From Hordeum vulgare subsp. vulgare (Eukaryota > Streptophyta > Magnoliopsida > Poales > Poaceae): DNA of 64,000 nucleotides. Position numbers and translations under genes: made by a program. The notes beneath the pieces are model-generated. The model was given only the letters and a program-made list of their open reading frames with translations. It was not told the origin of the DNA and did not search any database. Positions 12,101 to 23,573 of this stretch are shown here, one piece after another; positions within the stretch are counted from its first letter, which is position 1, and every line of letters begins with the position of its first letter. The stretch lies in assembly GCF_904849725.1 (NCBI RefSeq), contig NC_058524.1, positions 489,249,763-489,313,762 of the forward strand. The letters run 5' to 3'.

Positions 12101-13343
12101 TGCCGAGGTGCATGACGTGCACATGGCGATAAGTGGCGAGAGCGTGTGTGACGAAGTACACCCCTGCAGGGTTATGATCTATTCGAATAGCCGCGTCCCC
12201 GGATATGGACTACTTGGAGACATATGTTGTTCATAGATAACTTCAATGGCTACTCATAAAATTGTCAAGATAAGCGTGAGTGTCGTGGACGGCATTTCCG
12301 TATGGAGATGGAATGTTTCCACGATAGTGTATTGTTGTGGTGTTAGTGGACTCGTGTGCGAGAAATCAAGTTGTCAAAATTATTTAAAAATGCAAGTTGT
12401 CTAGCCACGAGTCTAATGCTGGCTTTCCGCATGAAACCCCACAATACCTTCTTGATACTTTGCATGAGTAGATAGTTATTCTAAAGTCTTGCTGAGTACC
12501 TTCGTACTCATTTTTGTTTAATAAATGTTACAGAGGTTGCTAATGACCCTAATGGAGGGTTCTTCGTAGACATCGACGACGACGAGTAGCTGGTGTCCCA
12601 GCTACGATCTGGCCTTACGTTGGGTCTATAGTATAGTCAGGCCATGTGCCTTCTAGTTGCCCTGGCTGTACTCAGACAGTTTAAACTCTTCCGCTGGCTT
12701 GTAACTGAATGACTGCTATTATGGGTCGTGAGACCCTTAATGTGTAATATTATGTGTCTGGCTCTTCCGAGCCTCTTAAATAAAGCTTGTATGTTTATGG
12801 TTATGTTGTGATGCCATCAATGTATCTATACATATCGGTATGCCATGCGTACGTGTGTCGTACTTGATATGTATGGGGTTCGATTACCTAGTCGTGAACT
12901 TTAGTAGCACTCCTTACAAGGAAATGCCCCTTTGTGATCCAACGAGCCTTGGTAGTTCGCTACTGCTCCGGACACATTGGTTGACCGACATGTGTCCTTC
13001 TTAGCTGCTGTGTCTATCCCGTCGGGGAAATGTCACGCGATGTAATGGAGTCCTTGTAGCTTGCTACGACTCGTCTACACTCGCTGGTGACCGACACCTG
13101 CTTTGTTGGGTCATGTATGCCTGTCCTTGTGCGGTAGTGCCACTTTGGTTTGTGACTAGACTTGTCGATCCGGGTTCTTTGACATTGGAATGCTAGCGAC
13201 ACTATTGCATACGTGAGTCAAAAGACGCAAACGGTCCCGGCTAAGGTAAGGCTGCAGCCGTGGAGTTAACCGTGAGTGAGACCGCAAAGAGATGCGAAGT
13301 GTTACAGGCTGGATTCCTATGACTTAGGATCGGGGTCCCGACA
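9134..13343 (+). repeat. 5' LTR of Tekay-type element
   Basis: Begins TGTCACATCCCTGACACC and ends GGTCCCGACA; pairs with 19357-23568. Composition changes sharply inside: AT-rich to about 9600, a GC-rich island at about 9610-10560, then AT-rich to about 11250. Proline- and arginine-rich ORFs in the island are by-products of GC content; they occur on both strands and are not called as genes. Confidence 0.95.
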
Positions 13344-13347
13344 GCGT

Positions 13348-13360
13348 TGGCATCAGAGCC
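13348..13360 (+). promoter_or_regulatory. primer-binding site (tRNA-Met)
   Basis: TGGCATCAGAGCC, four bases after the 5' LTR. It matches the TGGTATCAGAGC-type site complementary to initiator tRNA-Met with one difference. It confirms the LTR end. Confidence 0.9.
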
Positions 13361-13805
13361 TGACTGACTGTAGGATTACTAAGCCAAACTGGTCGAAGCT
13401 GAGTCTAGAATTGCTTTAGTTATATATAAGGGAATTGTTTGTGGAAGGGAACGTAAGACTCTTGTTCTCTTCTCAAGTTATTCTATTCTGGTCATCCTCG
13501 TCTTTTCTGCAGGAATTAAGGACTAGGTTACTCATTTTCTTCTAGGCTCGTGTTTTTGATCGGTAGATTATAGTATTACGGGTCAAGAGATATTGGTTTT
13601 CTTTCATTCCTAGGAAAAAGGAAGTAAGTTTGATGATCATAGAATTGAACTTGATAGTTGAGTGGTTACGCTATTCCAATTTTGGGTTGTCTCAAAATTT
13701 GTTTTTGAGCATTTACAGCCGTTTTGCTGCCCAATTTTTCATTCGGAGCTCTAATGCTTTTGCATTACTCTCTATTTACAGATTCCTGGCCGTCCTTCTC
13801 GTCAG

Positions 13806-14555
13806 GTGGTACGTCTGACCAGGTGCATTGATGTACCGGGTCATACGGCCATGCTGGTCAGGGTGATGTCGGTGTGCGGTTACCGCTGGTACCCCGAGTA
13901 CACAGTGGAGGAACAGTACCGAGACTTCAACCAGAGCCAGTACATCTGCACTGTTAGGGTATTTCCAGACTACCCTGGAACTGAGAAGCCAATCCATTGG
14001 TCCTATGGGTTGGGAGTCACTGTTGACATGGCAGTACAAGATGTTGCCTATTCAATGCTGACCATTATGAGAGCGAGACATGCACTGCTGCATATTTCAG
14101 AGTTCTGCTATGTTCCGGCCTCTCAGCCTGGTGAAGAGGGATACCTCAGTGGAGTCTATTTTGATTCTTCTATGGAGGATCCATTACTGCAATCCACTGT
14201 TGAGATGCTAGAGAACAGAGACAGGGATGCTCGTGCTCTCCGCATGGAGCTTTATGCTACCCGTGCTCGTCTGTGGACGGCTTTGACGCAGCTGGCACCG
14301 GTAGTCCAGACAGGGTACGGAGATATGGAGATGCTGAACCCTGTTAGGACCCATCTTCCGGCTCACGTTGACTGGCCAGCTATAGGAGGAGTCACACCTC
14401 TTCGGGGACCCCTCTTACCACCAGTCACGGGACCAAGGCCACATCCGTGTCCTTACGGATCCCAGGGATCTCAGGCTAGAGTGTTTCCTGATCCGCAGGT
14501 TGAGCTTCCAGGTCATGGAGGTAATCTCTATGAGATGTTCTATGCAGATGCCTGA
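13806..14555 (+). CDS. 249-aa ORF upstream of gag, function unknown
   Basis: An intact ORF lies between the primer site and gag, starting MVRLTRCIDV. Residues about 25-90 hold aromatic and basic residues (YRWYPEYTVEEQYRDF), a YICTVRVF strand and a glycine-containing turn (HWSYGLG), then a helix with VQDVAYSMLTIMRARH. That strand-strand-helix order is loosely like a double-stranded-RNA-binding fold, which is inference only. Residues about 125-160 form a charged helical or coiled-coil segment (TVEMLENRDRDARALRMELY). The C-terminal third is rich in proline and glycine. It has no zinc knuckle, protease or membrane segment. It stays open while gag-pol downstream carries four breaks. It could be expressed from the genomic RNA ahead of gag. 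Not a known host gene to me. Confidence 0.6.
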   Translation: MVRLTRCIDVPGHTAMLVRVMSVCGYRWYPEYTVEEQYRDFNQSQYICTVRVFPDYPGTEKPIHWSYGLGVTVDMAVQDVAYSMLTIMRARHALLHISEFCYVPASQPGEEGYLSGVYFDSSMEDPLLQSTVEMLENRDRDARALRMELYATRARLWTALTQLAPVVQTGYGDMEMLNPVRTHLPAHVDWPAIGGVTPLRGPLLPPVTGPRPHPCPYGSQGSQARVFPDPQVELPGHGGNLYEMFYADA

Positions 14556-14898
14556 GCAGTGAGCGGAAGGATAGTATGGTAGTAGCCGTACGTTCACAGT
14601 CCTGCGTGATTTGTGAAGTATGCCTGTAATGTGAAATGAATTCCGGAGGCCTATATAAATAATGTATAGGAAGCTTGTAAGGCTCTGATGAGTAGTTTCA
14701 TAATTTCAGTAGTTTGTTCTTCGAGTAAGTTTGTACTGAACTATGGAAGGGTGTGTATGAACCATGGTGTATATATAGCAGTTGCTTGTTGCCATGCTGT
14801 TCGGATATTCATTTCCACATTCCGTGTGTTCAGTACATTCTTAATCCATAGCTAGTATTGATATGATATTGGTCTAAGCTGTGAGTCTGTTTGTCAGG
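14556..14898. other. gap between upstream ORF and gag
   Basis: About 340 bp with no ORF worth calling; probably leader between two cistrons. No splice sites could be assigned confidently. Confidence 0.5.
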
Positions 14899-15975
14899 AT
14901 GGTGTTCACCAGGTTAAACCGTGCCCCTGGTCATGAGAAAGGCGAGGGTAGTCAAGCGTCGCAGGAAGACCTGCCTCACCCGCCCTCTCTGGCGGAAGTG
15001 ATGCTTGAGGCAGAGAGAAACAAAAGGGAGACCAACCGACTGTTAGAGCGTATTGAGCAGAATACGGCTCGTCAGCCTAGGAATGGTGCAGTGTCCCTCA
15101 ATGACTTTGTGAAGCTGAATCCTCCAAAGTTTCATCATTCCGTCGATCCCCTCGACGCTGATGACTGGCTGTGCAGCATCTCACGCAAGATTCGCACTGC
15201 GAATGTGTCTGAGGCCGACAAGGTGACCTTTGCGGCATATTTCCTGGAGGGGCCCGCCAATCTGTGGTGGGAGAATTTTGAAGCAATGCGTCCCGCTGAA
15301 CCAGCAGCCACATGGGCAGACTTCAGTGCAGCCTTTCGTCTGTACCATATTCCAGATGGCCTAATGGACAGAAAGAGAGAAGAGTTATGTGCCTTCACTC
15401 AGGGCAAGTTGCCTGTGGATGCCTATAGCCGCGAGTTCGGTAACCTCGCCCGCTATGCAACAGAGGAGGTGTCTACTGATGCCAAGAAGCAAGCAAGGTT
15501 CCGTAAGGGTCTGAGCCCTGAGCTCCGTCGTGACCTGCGTCTCCATGAGTGTGCAAGCTTTCAAGCCCTGGTCAACAAGGCGATCAATGCCGAGACTGGT
15601 CATACTGACTTCAAAGCCACAAGGAAGCACTCCCGTGACTTTGGCTCGTCTTCTGGTTCCGCGTTTCCAAAACGCAGGTTGTGGGTTCCGAACAGTTCTC
15701 TGCCGCCAAGATACACTCCGAGGCCATCCTACGTGGCGCCTCAGACGAATCAGGCCAACCCTCCAGCAAAAACTTATGGTGGTCCAGCTAGCAATGCTGC
15801 ACCACGTGCCAACCAAGTGATATGCTACAAGTGTGGAGAACCAGGGCGCTATTCCCATGAGTGTCCTCAGAATGTGGGTGCCAAGCAACCCGGAAAGTCC
15901 GTCGGGCAAGCCAAGTCGGGCAAAGCTTACTACGTGAAGCCTACTCCTGCACGTGGCCGTGTGAACTATGTGTGA
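14899..15975 (+). CDS. gag: gag (capsid/nucleocapsid) of Tekay-type element
   Basis: The chosen start is the ATG at 14899 (MVFTRLNRAPGH), giving 358 codons. Residues about 75-200 carry the retrotransposon gag fold (FHHSVDPLDADDWL, YFLEGPANLWWENF, FRLYHIPDGLMD), with basic residues after 230. One zinc knuckle lies at 15823-15864, CYKCGEPGRYSHEC. The histidine of the CX2CX4HX4C pattern is replaced by Arg (codon 15847-15849), so zinc binding should fail. The frame ends in TGA at 15973-15975, and the same frame continues into the protease. In related elements gag and pol are usually one reading frame, so this TGA is probably a mutation rather than a programmed stop. Confidence 0.9.
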   Translation: MVFTRLNRAPGHEKGEGSQASQEDLPHPPSLAEVMLEAERNKRETNRLLERIEQNTARQPRNGAVSLNDFVKLNPPKFHHSVDPLDADDWLCSISRKIRTANVSEADKVTFAAYFLEGPANLWWENFEAMRPAEPAATWADFSAAFRLYHIPDGLMDRKREELCAFTQGKLPVDAYSREFGNLARYATEEVSTDAKKQARFRKGLSPELRRDLRLHECASFQALVNKAINAETGHTDFKATRKHSRDFGSSSGSAFPKRRLWVPNSSLPPRYTPRPSYVAPQTNQANPPAKTYGGPASNAAPRANQVICYKCGEPGRYSHECPQNVGAKQPGKSVGQAKSGKAYYVKPTPARGRVNYV

Positions 15976-16350
15976 GCAGAAGAAGCTGCAGAGGATACCG
16001 ACGTCATGCTGGGTACGCTTCTTGTTAATCATCACCCAGCGTCCGTTCTCTTTGACACTGGGTCTTCTCATTCCTTCATTTCAGAAAGTTATGCACAGTT
16101 GCATAACATGTCTTTTTGTGATATGTCAATTCCATTGGTTATCCAAACTCCTGGTAGTAAATGGCAAACCTCTAGGATAACCTATGACAATGAAATTCTA
16201 GTAGACAGGCTATTTTTTCTAGCCTCATTGATAGCCTTGAAATCTTGGATATTAATATCATCTTGGGCATGGACTGGATGTCAGCTCACTATGCCAAGAT
16301 TGATACCCATTCTAGAAATGTCCAGCTTACCCATCCCTCGGGTGAGATAG
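15976..16350 (+). pseudogene. pro: aspartic protease segment of Tekay pol
   Basis: In the gag frame, after the stop, the text contains LLVN and then SVLFDTGSSHSFIS with the catalytic Asp at 16054-16056. This is the aspartic protease that cuts the polyprotein. The frame fails near 16240: the segment before [14 protein letters not shown] is out of phase with the RT frame, consistent with the loss of one base around 16238-16246. The stretch is thus cut off on both sides, from gag by the stop and from RT by the shift. Confidence 0.8.
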
Positions 16351-18125
16351 TAAATGTCTCTACTCCAGTTGCCAAATGCCAACTCTATTCCTTAAATGCC
16401 AACCCTCTTCCGGAACATGAAGACATTCCGGTATTCCGTGACTTCCCGGATGTTTTTCCAGAGGAACTGCCAGGAATTCCATCTGACAGAGATGTAGAGT
16501 TTGTGATAGATCTTGTTCCGGGAACTGTTCCAATAGCCAGAAGACCATATAAGATGGCACCCCTGGAGCTAGCCGAACTTAAGAAGCAATTAGATGAGGC
16601 CTTGAACAAAGGTTTCATTCGTCCTAGCTCTTCTCCTTGGGCTTGTCCCGTCCTCTTCGTCAAGAAGAAAGACGGAACGGATCGGATGGTTGTAGATTAT
16701 CGACCAGTTAATCTGGTCACCATAAAGAACAAGTATCCGCTCCCCAGGATCAACGACCTATACGATCAGCTCGCTGGATCCTCAGTCTTCTCCAAAATGG
16801 ATTTGAGGTTGGGATACCATCAAATCAAGATCAAAAACGGGGACATTCCAAAAACGGCTTTTGTTACTCGTTATGGCCAATACGAGTACACCGTCATGTC
16901 CTTCGGTTTAACCAATGCCCCAGCCACCTTCTCTCGTCTGATGAATTCAATCTTCATGGAGTATTTGGATAAATTCGTCATGGTATACCTCGATGATATT
17001 CTCATCTACTCGAAGAACGAACAAGAACATGCCCAGCATCTAAGGCTGGTATTGATGAAACTTCGAGAGCATCGCCTTTATGCCAAGTTTTCAAAATGTG
17101 AATTTTGGTTACCAGAAGTGACCTATCTAGGACACGTAATCTCTGGAAAGGGTATTGCTGTCAATCCCGAGAGAGTTCAAGCTGTCCTTGATTGGACTCA
17201 ACCTGAATCGGTTAAGCAAGTTAGGAGTTCTCTTGGTCTAGCGAGCTATTGTCGCCGCTTTGTCGAGAATTTCTCCAAGGTTGCAAAGCCTCTAACTGAA
17301 CTCCTCAAGAAAGATAAAAAGTTAGAGTCGACACCACAGTGTGAGCATAGTTTTCAGGAACTGAAAAGACGCCTGACTTCCGCACCTGTGTTGCTACCAC
17401 CAGATTTTTCTAAGGACTTTGTTATCTATTGCGACGCCTCGCGACAAGGATTAGGTTGCATTCTCATGCAAGATCGTCATGTGATCGCATATGCATCTCG
17501 ACAGTTGCGTCCACATGAGGATAATTATCCCACACATGACCTTGAGCTTGCAGCTGTGGTCCATGCACTAAAAACCTGGCGGCATTACCTTCTGGGTAAT
17601 CGTTGCGAAATATTCACTGATCACCAAAGTCTGAAATATATCTTCACCCAGCCGGATTTGAATCTTAGGCAAAGACGGTGGGTTGAGTTGATCTCGGATT
17701 ACGACTTAGGGATAACTTACACCCCGGGGAAGGCCAATGTTATGGCCGATGCACTAAGTCGTAAATCTTATTATAACAATTTGATGCTACAACAAGGTCA
17801 ACCACATCTCCATGAGGACTTTCGGAAGTTGAATCTCCATATTGTTCCTCAAGGATTCCTTTCTACCCTGGTGGCGAAGCCTACTCTTAAGGATCAAATT
17901 ATAGCTGGCCAAAAGCGTGACAAGGGTATATCACGGATCAAGGAGAATATTTTTAGCGGGAACGCTAAAGAATTTTCCATGAACGATCAAGGTGTTGTGT
18001 TCTTCCAGAATCGTCTAGTGGTTCCTAAGAACCCACATCTAAGGCAGTTAATCCTTAAGGAGGCTCATGATTCTCCTCTCACCATTCATCCCGGTAGCAC
18101 TAAGATGTATCAGGACCTACGCTAG
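16245..18125 (+). pseudogene. pol: reverse transcriptase and RNase H of Tekay pol
   Basis: Open from 16245 to a TAG at 18123-18125. The order is: end of protease ([10 protein letters not shown]), linker, RT with [30 protein letters not shown] and the catalytic YLDD at 16986-16997, then RNase H with [10 protein letters not shown], the Glu of [10 protein letters not shown], the TDH motif and the final Asp in MADALSRK. All RT and RNase H catalytic residues look intact. The frame then enters the integrase zinc-binding segment ([18 protein letters not shown]), where the TAG stops it. A CAG-to-TAG change would explain the stop. Confidence 0.9.
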
Positions 18126-19370
18126 AGGTTCTGGTGGACTAGGATGAAGAGAGAAATTGCTGAGTTCGTTGCTAACAGCGACGTTTGTCGTCGAGTTATG
18201 GCAGAACATCAAAGGCCTGCTGGCACCCTTCAACCTCTAGCTATTCCTGAATGGAAATGGGATAAAGTTAGCATGGATTTCATTACCGGATTTCCCAAGA
18301 CCAAGAAAGGAAATAATGCTATCTTTGTGGTCATTGACCGTCTTTCCAAAGTGGCTCATTTTCTTCCTGTTCGTGAGAGTATAACAGCTAGCCAGCTAGC
18401 AGAGTTATATATCTCCCGAATAGTGTCTCTTCATGGTGTTCCCCTTGAGATTAACTTGGACCGTGGAAGTATTTTTACTTCTCGCTTCTGGGAAAGTTTT
18501 CAGAATGCCATGGGACTCACTTATCTTTTAGCACTGCTTTTCCATCCCCAATCAAGTGGTCAAGTAGAAAGAGTGAACCAAATCCTAGAAGATATGCTCC
18601 GAGCTTGTGTTATATCATTCGGTATGAATTGGGAGAAGTGCCTTCCATTCGCCGAATTTGCTTATAACAATAGTTATCAATCAAGCTTGGGCAAAGCCCC
18701 TTTTGAAGTTCTCTATGGACGAAGATGTCGAACACCTCTTAATTGGTCAGAAACCGGAGAGAGGCAACTCTTTGGCCCAGACATGATCCAGGATGCAGAG
18801 GAGCAGGTTCGCATTATTCGTGAAAAGTTGAAAACAGCCCAGTCTCGTCAAAAGAGCCAATATGATCGTCATCATAAGGCTGTGACCTTTGAAGTTGACG
18901 AGAAGGCTTACCTTCGGGTTACACCTTTGAAGGGTACCCATCGATTCGGTATCAAGGGCAAGTTGGCTCCTCGTTACATTGGCCCTTTTCGCATTCTTGC
19001 CAAATGAGGAGAAGTTGCCTACCAGTTGGAACTTCCTCCGCATCTTTCCAAGGTTCATGATGTTTTCCACGTCTCGCAACTCACGCGTTGCTTTTCGGAT
19101 CCTATCCGTGAAGTGGACCATGAAACGCTTGATCTCCAAGATAACCTTTCATACCGAGAATACCCCGTGCATATTCTTGATCAAGCTGAGCGTACCACTC
19201 GACGTCGAAACCTCAAGTTTCTTAAAGTTCAATGGTCAAATCATTCTGAAAAGGAGGCAACTTGGGAAAGAGAGGATCGTCTCCGACTTGAGTATCCTGC
19301 GTTATTCCCGACGATTTCTAAATCTCGGGACGAGATTCCTTTAAGTGGGGGTGAGTTGTCACATCCCTGA
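18126..19370 (+). pseudogene. int: integrase with chromodomain-like end of Tekay pol
   Basis: The same frame continues after the TAG. The DDE residues are present: D in MDFITGFP (18276), D in NLDRGS (18459) and E in GQVERVNQ (18567). The first Cys of the HHCC zinc site is Ser (NSDVC, codon 18177-18179). A TGA at 19005-19007 breaks the protein just before VAYQLELPPHLSKVHDVF. The last part, about 19160-19310, carries VHILDQAERTTRRR, VQWSNHSEKEATWE and LRLEYPALF, a chromodomain-like segment typical of chromoviruses that target heterochromatin. The frame runs through the polypurine tract and ends 14 bases inside the 3' LTR. Confidence 0.85.
19343..19356 (+). promoter_or_regulatory. polypurine tract
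   Basis: AAGTGGGGGTGAGT lies directly before the 3' LTR, where plus-strand DNA synthesis is primed. It overlaps the end of the pol frame. Confidence 0.8.
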
Positions 19371-22300
19371 CACCTTAAGCAAGTTAGTCTTGTGCTCATG
19401 TCTTCTTTGCATTGCATCTAAGAAATTCCCAAAAAGAACAAAGAAAGAGGTGATGGAAAAACTCAAACTCTAGCCACTTCTTCAAATAAAGGAAATCTCA
19501 AAACTAGTTAAAATGAATGAACCCAAAATGGCCTCAAGAAAAGTTCAAACTTTCTGATAAATCATGAAAGTAAATGAGCAATGAAGAAAACCATTTTCTT
19601 GACACTTTAAGCATTTTAAATAAATGCAAAAAGCAACTGGTTTCAAGTTTTAAATTTGAAATCAGAAGCTTTAAACTTTCAAAAATGTTGAAAACTTTAG
19701 GAATGGTTGGGATTATTCCAACAAATATTCTAGGGTGCTCAACATAGTTTTTACAATTTATTTGGGAGTTGAAATAAATAGAAAATCAGTGAAATAGCAA
19801 AACAGAAACAAAAACAGAAAGAAAATGAAAAATCCTTACTTGTCGCCTAACCTGGCCCGGCCCAGCAATTCCTGTCGTCTTCCTCCCCCGCCAGTGGGCA
19901 GCAGGAGGTGGCCGCCGCGTACTCCGGCGCGGCCACGCACCTGTGCGCCTGCCTGGCCGCCGCCTCGCACTGGCAAGCCCGGGGATAAGCTCCCCGAGCC
20001 CGTGGCTATCCATTCCCAGCGCCAGTTCCCCCCTTCCTCTCGGATCTCTCCTCCCTCCTTCTGCCTCCACTGGAGCCCGAGCAGAGCTCGAGCTCACCGT
20101 CGTTCTAGCCTCCCCTCCTTCCTTCTGAGCCGCGCTTTAGCTCCGCCGCAACCCCCTAAAGCTCCCTAGCCATCAGCCCGACGCCGAGATGCAGTGAAAC
20201 GACGAGCAGCTATCGTCTTCTTCCTTGGGTCACCGAAGATCGCCGCCGACGTTCTCCCTCTCCAGGCCATCCCCGAGCAAACTAGCGCCACCACTGCACT
20301 CCCCGTGAGCATGCGGTCATTTCCCCTGTGATCTCCCCGTCGATCCCCTCCTCTAGGCCTAGTTCCACCGGAGCCTGACAAGATCCGCCGCTGCAGCTCG
20401 TCGCCAGTAGCCCTCCAGTGATCAGCTCGTCCTTCCGAGGACACCAGCAGCTTCAGGCAGTCGCGTAGATGCCGTAGGAGCTAAGTCCCGTGCGTAGTTC
20501 CCTCTGTATCAAAGATCTCGATGACGCCCGAACCTTGGCCGCCGCCAAGCTCGTCGCCGGCGTCATCTCCGGCATGTTCAGCCCCGGCTAAGTGCAGAAA
20601 TGAAACCGCGGGAGAAGTGTCGTTCCTCTGGTACTCTCTGCGCCGAGTTTGGCCCTCTGTGCGCCGATTCCGAGCCCCCCCCCCCGACGTTCTGGTGCTC
20701 GCCGGAAGCTTCCCGCCGGCGAGGACGACCTCGCCGCCGGTGGATCTCAGCTGGCCTGAGCCACTGACGGGTGGGGCCAGCCTCTGGATAGTTTAGAGTT
20801 AATAAAAATAAATTTGATAAGTTAATAAGTCACTGACATGTGGGTCCAGTAAGATTAATCAGCTAATTAAGTTTAATCTTAATCTAAAATTGACCAGAGA
20901 CAATGACCAGTGGGTCCCACTAGTCAGGTTTGACTTTCAACGGCCAGTTGGACCTGCTGATGTCATGCTGATGCAGTAAAAGTATTTTCCAGTATAAAAA
21001 TAATTCTAGAAATGTTTAAAACTTCAAAAATTCATAGAAATTAATCTGTAACTCCAATGAAAATAATTTATATATGAAAAAGTATCAGAAAAATTTAAGG
21101 AATCTGAATATGCTATTTTCAATCATGTTTGAAAAAGTTACAGAACCCAAACATGTAGATTAATGAATAAGTCAATTCTTATAAATACTTTATAAATGGA
21201 ATATGGAAAGTATTTAAATTTCTTTCTGTTTGACATGATCAAACAGTGTTCTAATAACAAACCAGTACCTCAACATGACATCCCATGCATGTTAACATCA
21301 AGTTGATCTGAGCATCAGGTCGAATCAATTAAATCGGTATCCGAGAATACCTCGTTTGAATTGATATTTGAATGTGATTCAAATCAACTTCAAACCTAAT
21401 ACATGTTGATTATAATAGTATATCACCTTGCATTCTCATGCCATGCTCATGCAACATCTTGTTTGCATATGATTGTTATTGATTGTTGCCCTTCATCTCG
21501 GTAGGCTCCGCACCCCCGGATTCCACCGAATATCCGTGTGACGGATATTGTCCCTCCTCTGAGCAACAAGGCAAGCAACCATTTTGATCATCCCGATAAA
21601 TCCCACGTTCTTTCTCCTGCACTTATTTATTGCATTAGGATCAAATGTTTCAATTGCTTTTGCCACGTTAGTTGATCCCACTTCCTTTGCATGACCTATC
21701 CTTGTCACAGTAAATAGCCGAACCTTGCAACCTAGCATACCTGGTAGTTGCTTGAGCCATGATGTGTCTTATCCTGCTATGCATGCTATGCTTAGAGTTG
21801 TGTATGGTCTATCATCTGGGAGATGAACAGAATTGGGAGAATGTGTTTGGTAAACAAAGGTTGTGTGTTGAACTTGATTTGGTAAAGGTATCGGTGAAAG
21901 GCTGTGTAGGAGTACATGTCGGGTTGTTTCATTGGAACCGTCCCTAGGAACTGAGTTCCGTGTATGTAATCCAAGACTAGATACTACCACATGCTGGGCC
22001 CTGAAATATGACCCCGCTCGGCCTATTAATCGCTTAGTACTCGGTCCAGGAGTTGCAAGTAGTTTCTGGTGTTTGTAGTAGTGCTGGAGGCCGTGCATGG
22101 TGCTGACCTGAGAGGTGGGCCGTGATGCGGTAGGCAGTGGCAGGGTGTACCAAGTGGCACCCGGATGGTGGGCTTGGGAACCCCGCGCACATCGTTTGAG
22201 GCCGTGGCGGAAACCTCGGCCGGACTTCCGTACGGGTTACTCTCAGATAGGCGATAAACCTGGACTAGGTACTAGTGTGGTTAACGGTCGTGGCCGACTC

Positions 22301-23568
22301 CCTCGCTAGGCTTCCGCTTGAAGGTTGCCGAGGTGCATGACGTGCACATGGCGATAAGTGGCGAGAGCGTGTGTGACGAACTACACCCCTGCAGGGTTAT
22401 GATCTATTCGAATAGCCGCGTCCCCGGATATGGACTACTTGGAGACATATGTTGTTCATAGATAACTTCAATGGCTACTTATAAAATTGTCAAGATAAGC
22501 GTGAGTGTCATGGACGGCATTTCCGTATGGAGACGGAATGATTCCATGATAGTGTATTGTTGTGGTGTTAGTGGACTCGTGTGCGAGAAATCAAGTTGTC
22601 AAAATTATTTAAAAATGCAAGTTGTCTAGCCACGAGTCTAATGCTGGCTTTCCGCATGAAACCCCACAATACCTTCTTGATACTTTGCATGAGTAGATAG
22701 TTATTGTAAAGTCTTGCTGAGTACCTTCGTACTCATGTTTGTTTAATAAATGTTGCAGAGGTTGCTAATGACCCTAATGGAGGGTTCTTCATAGACATCG
22801 ACGACGACGAGTAGCTGGTGTCCCACCTACGATCTGGCCCTACGTTGGGTCTGTAGTATAGTCAGGCCATGTGCCTTCTAGTTGCCCTGTCTGTACTCAG
22901 ACAGTTTAAACTCTTCCGCTGGCTTGTAACTGAATGACTGCTATTATGGGTCGTGAGACCCTTAATGTGTAATATTATGTGTGTGGCTCTTCTGAGCCTC
23001 TTATATGAAGCTTGTATGTTTATGGTTATGTTGTGATGCCATCGATGTATCTATACATATCGGTATGCCATGCGTACGTGTGTCGTACTTGATATGTATG
23101 GGGTTCGATTACCTAGTCGTGAACTTTAGTAGCACTCCTTACAAGGAAATGCCCCTTTGTGATCCAACGAGCCTTGGTAGTTCGCTACTGCTCCGGACAC
23201 ATTGGTTGACCAGCATGTGTCCTTCTTAGCTGCTGTGTCTGTCCCCTCGGGGAAATGTCACGCGATGTAATGGAGTCCTTGTAGCTTGCTACGACTCGTC
23301 TACACTCGCTGGTGACCGACACCTGCTTTGTTGGGTCATGTATGCCTGTCCTTGTGCGATACTGCCACTTTGGTTTGTGACTAGACTTGTCGATCCGGGT
23401 TCTTTGACATTGGAATGCTAGCGACACTATTGCATACGTGAGTCAAAAGACGCAAACGGTCCCGGCTAAGGTAAGGCTGCAGCCGTGGAGTTAACCGTGA
23501 GTGAGACCGCAAAGAGATGCGAAGTGTTACAGGCTGGATTCCTATGACTTAGGATCGGGGTCCCGACA
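19357..23568 (+). repeat. 3' LTR of Tekay-type element
   Basis: Begins TGTCACATCCCTGACACC and ends GGGTCCCGACA. It follows the 5' LTR over 4.2 kb with scattered substitutions and small indels, including one or two extra C in the poly-C run near 20680. Confidence 0.95.
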
Positions 23569-23573
23569 CAACT
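23569..23573. repeat. target-site duplication CAACT, right
   Basis: Matches 9129-9133 exactly. Confidence 0.95.

Larger units (their letters stand above)
9134..23568 (+). mobile_element. complete Tekay/Del-type gypsy retrotransposon (14.4 kb)
   Basis: Two LTRs of 4210 and 4212 bp, perfect 5-bp target duplications, a tRNA-Met primer site, and coding order gag, protease, RT, RNase H, integrase, chromodomain-like end. The C-terminal chromodomain-like segment and the primer site point to the Tekay/Del chromovirus clade. The LTRs are unusually long and together make up more than half the element. An extra 249-aa ORF precedes gag. The polyprotein is broken by three in-frame stops and one frameshift, so the copy is not autonomous. 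In the first 300 bp I counted about eight LTR differences by eye, suggesting a fairly young insertion. It sits in the Tat-lineage element. Confidence 0.95.
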
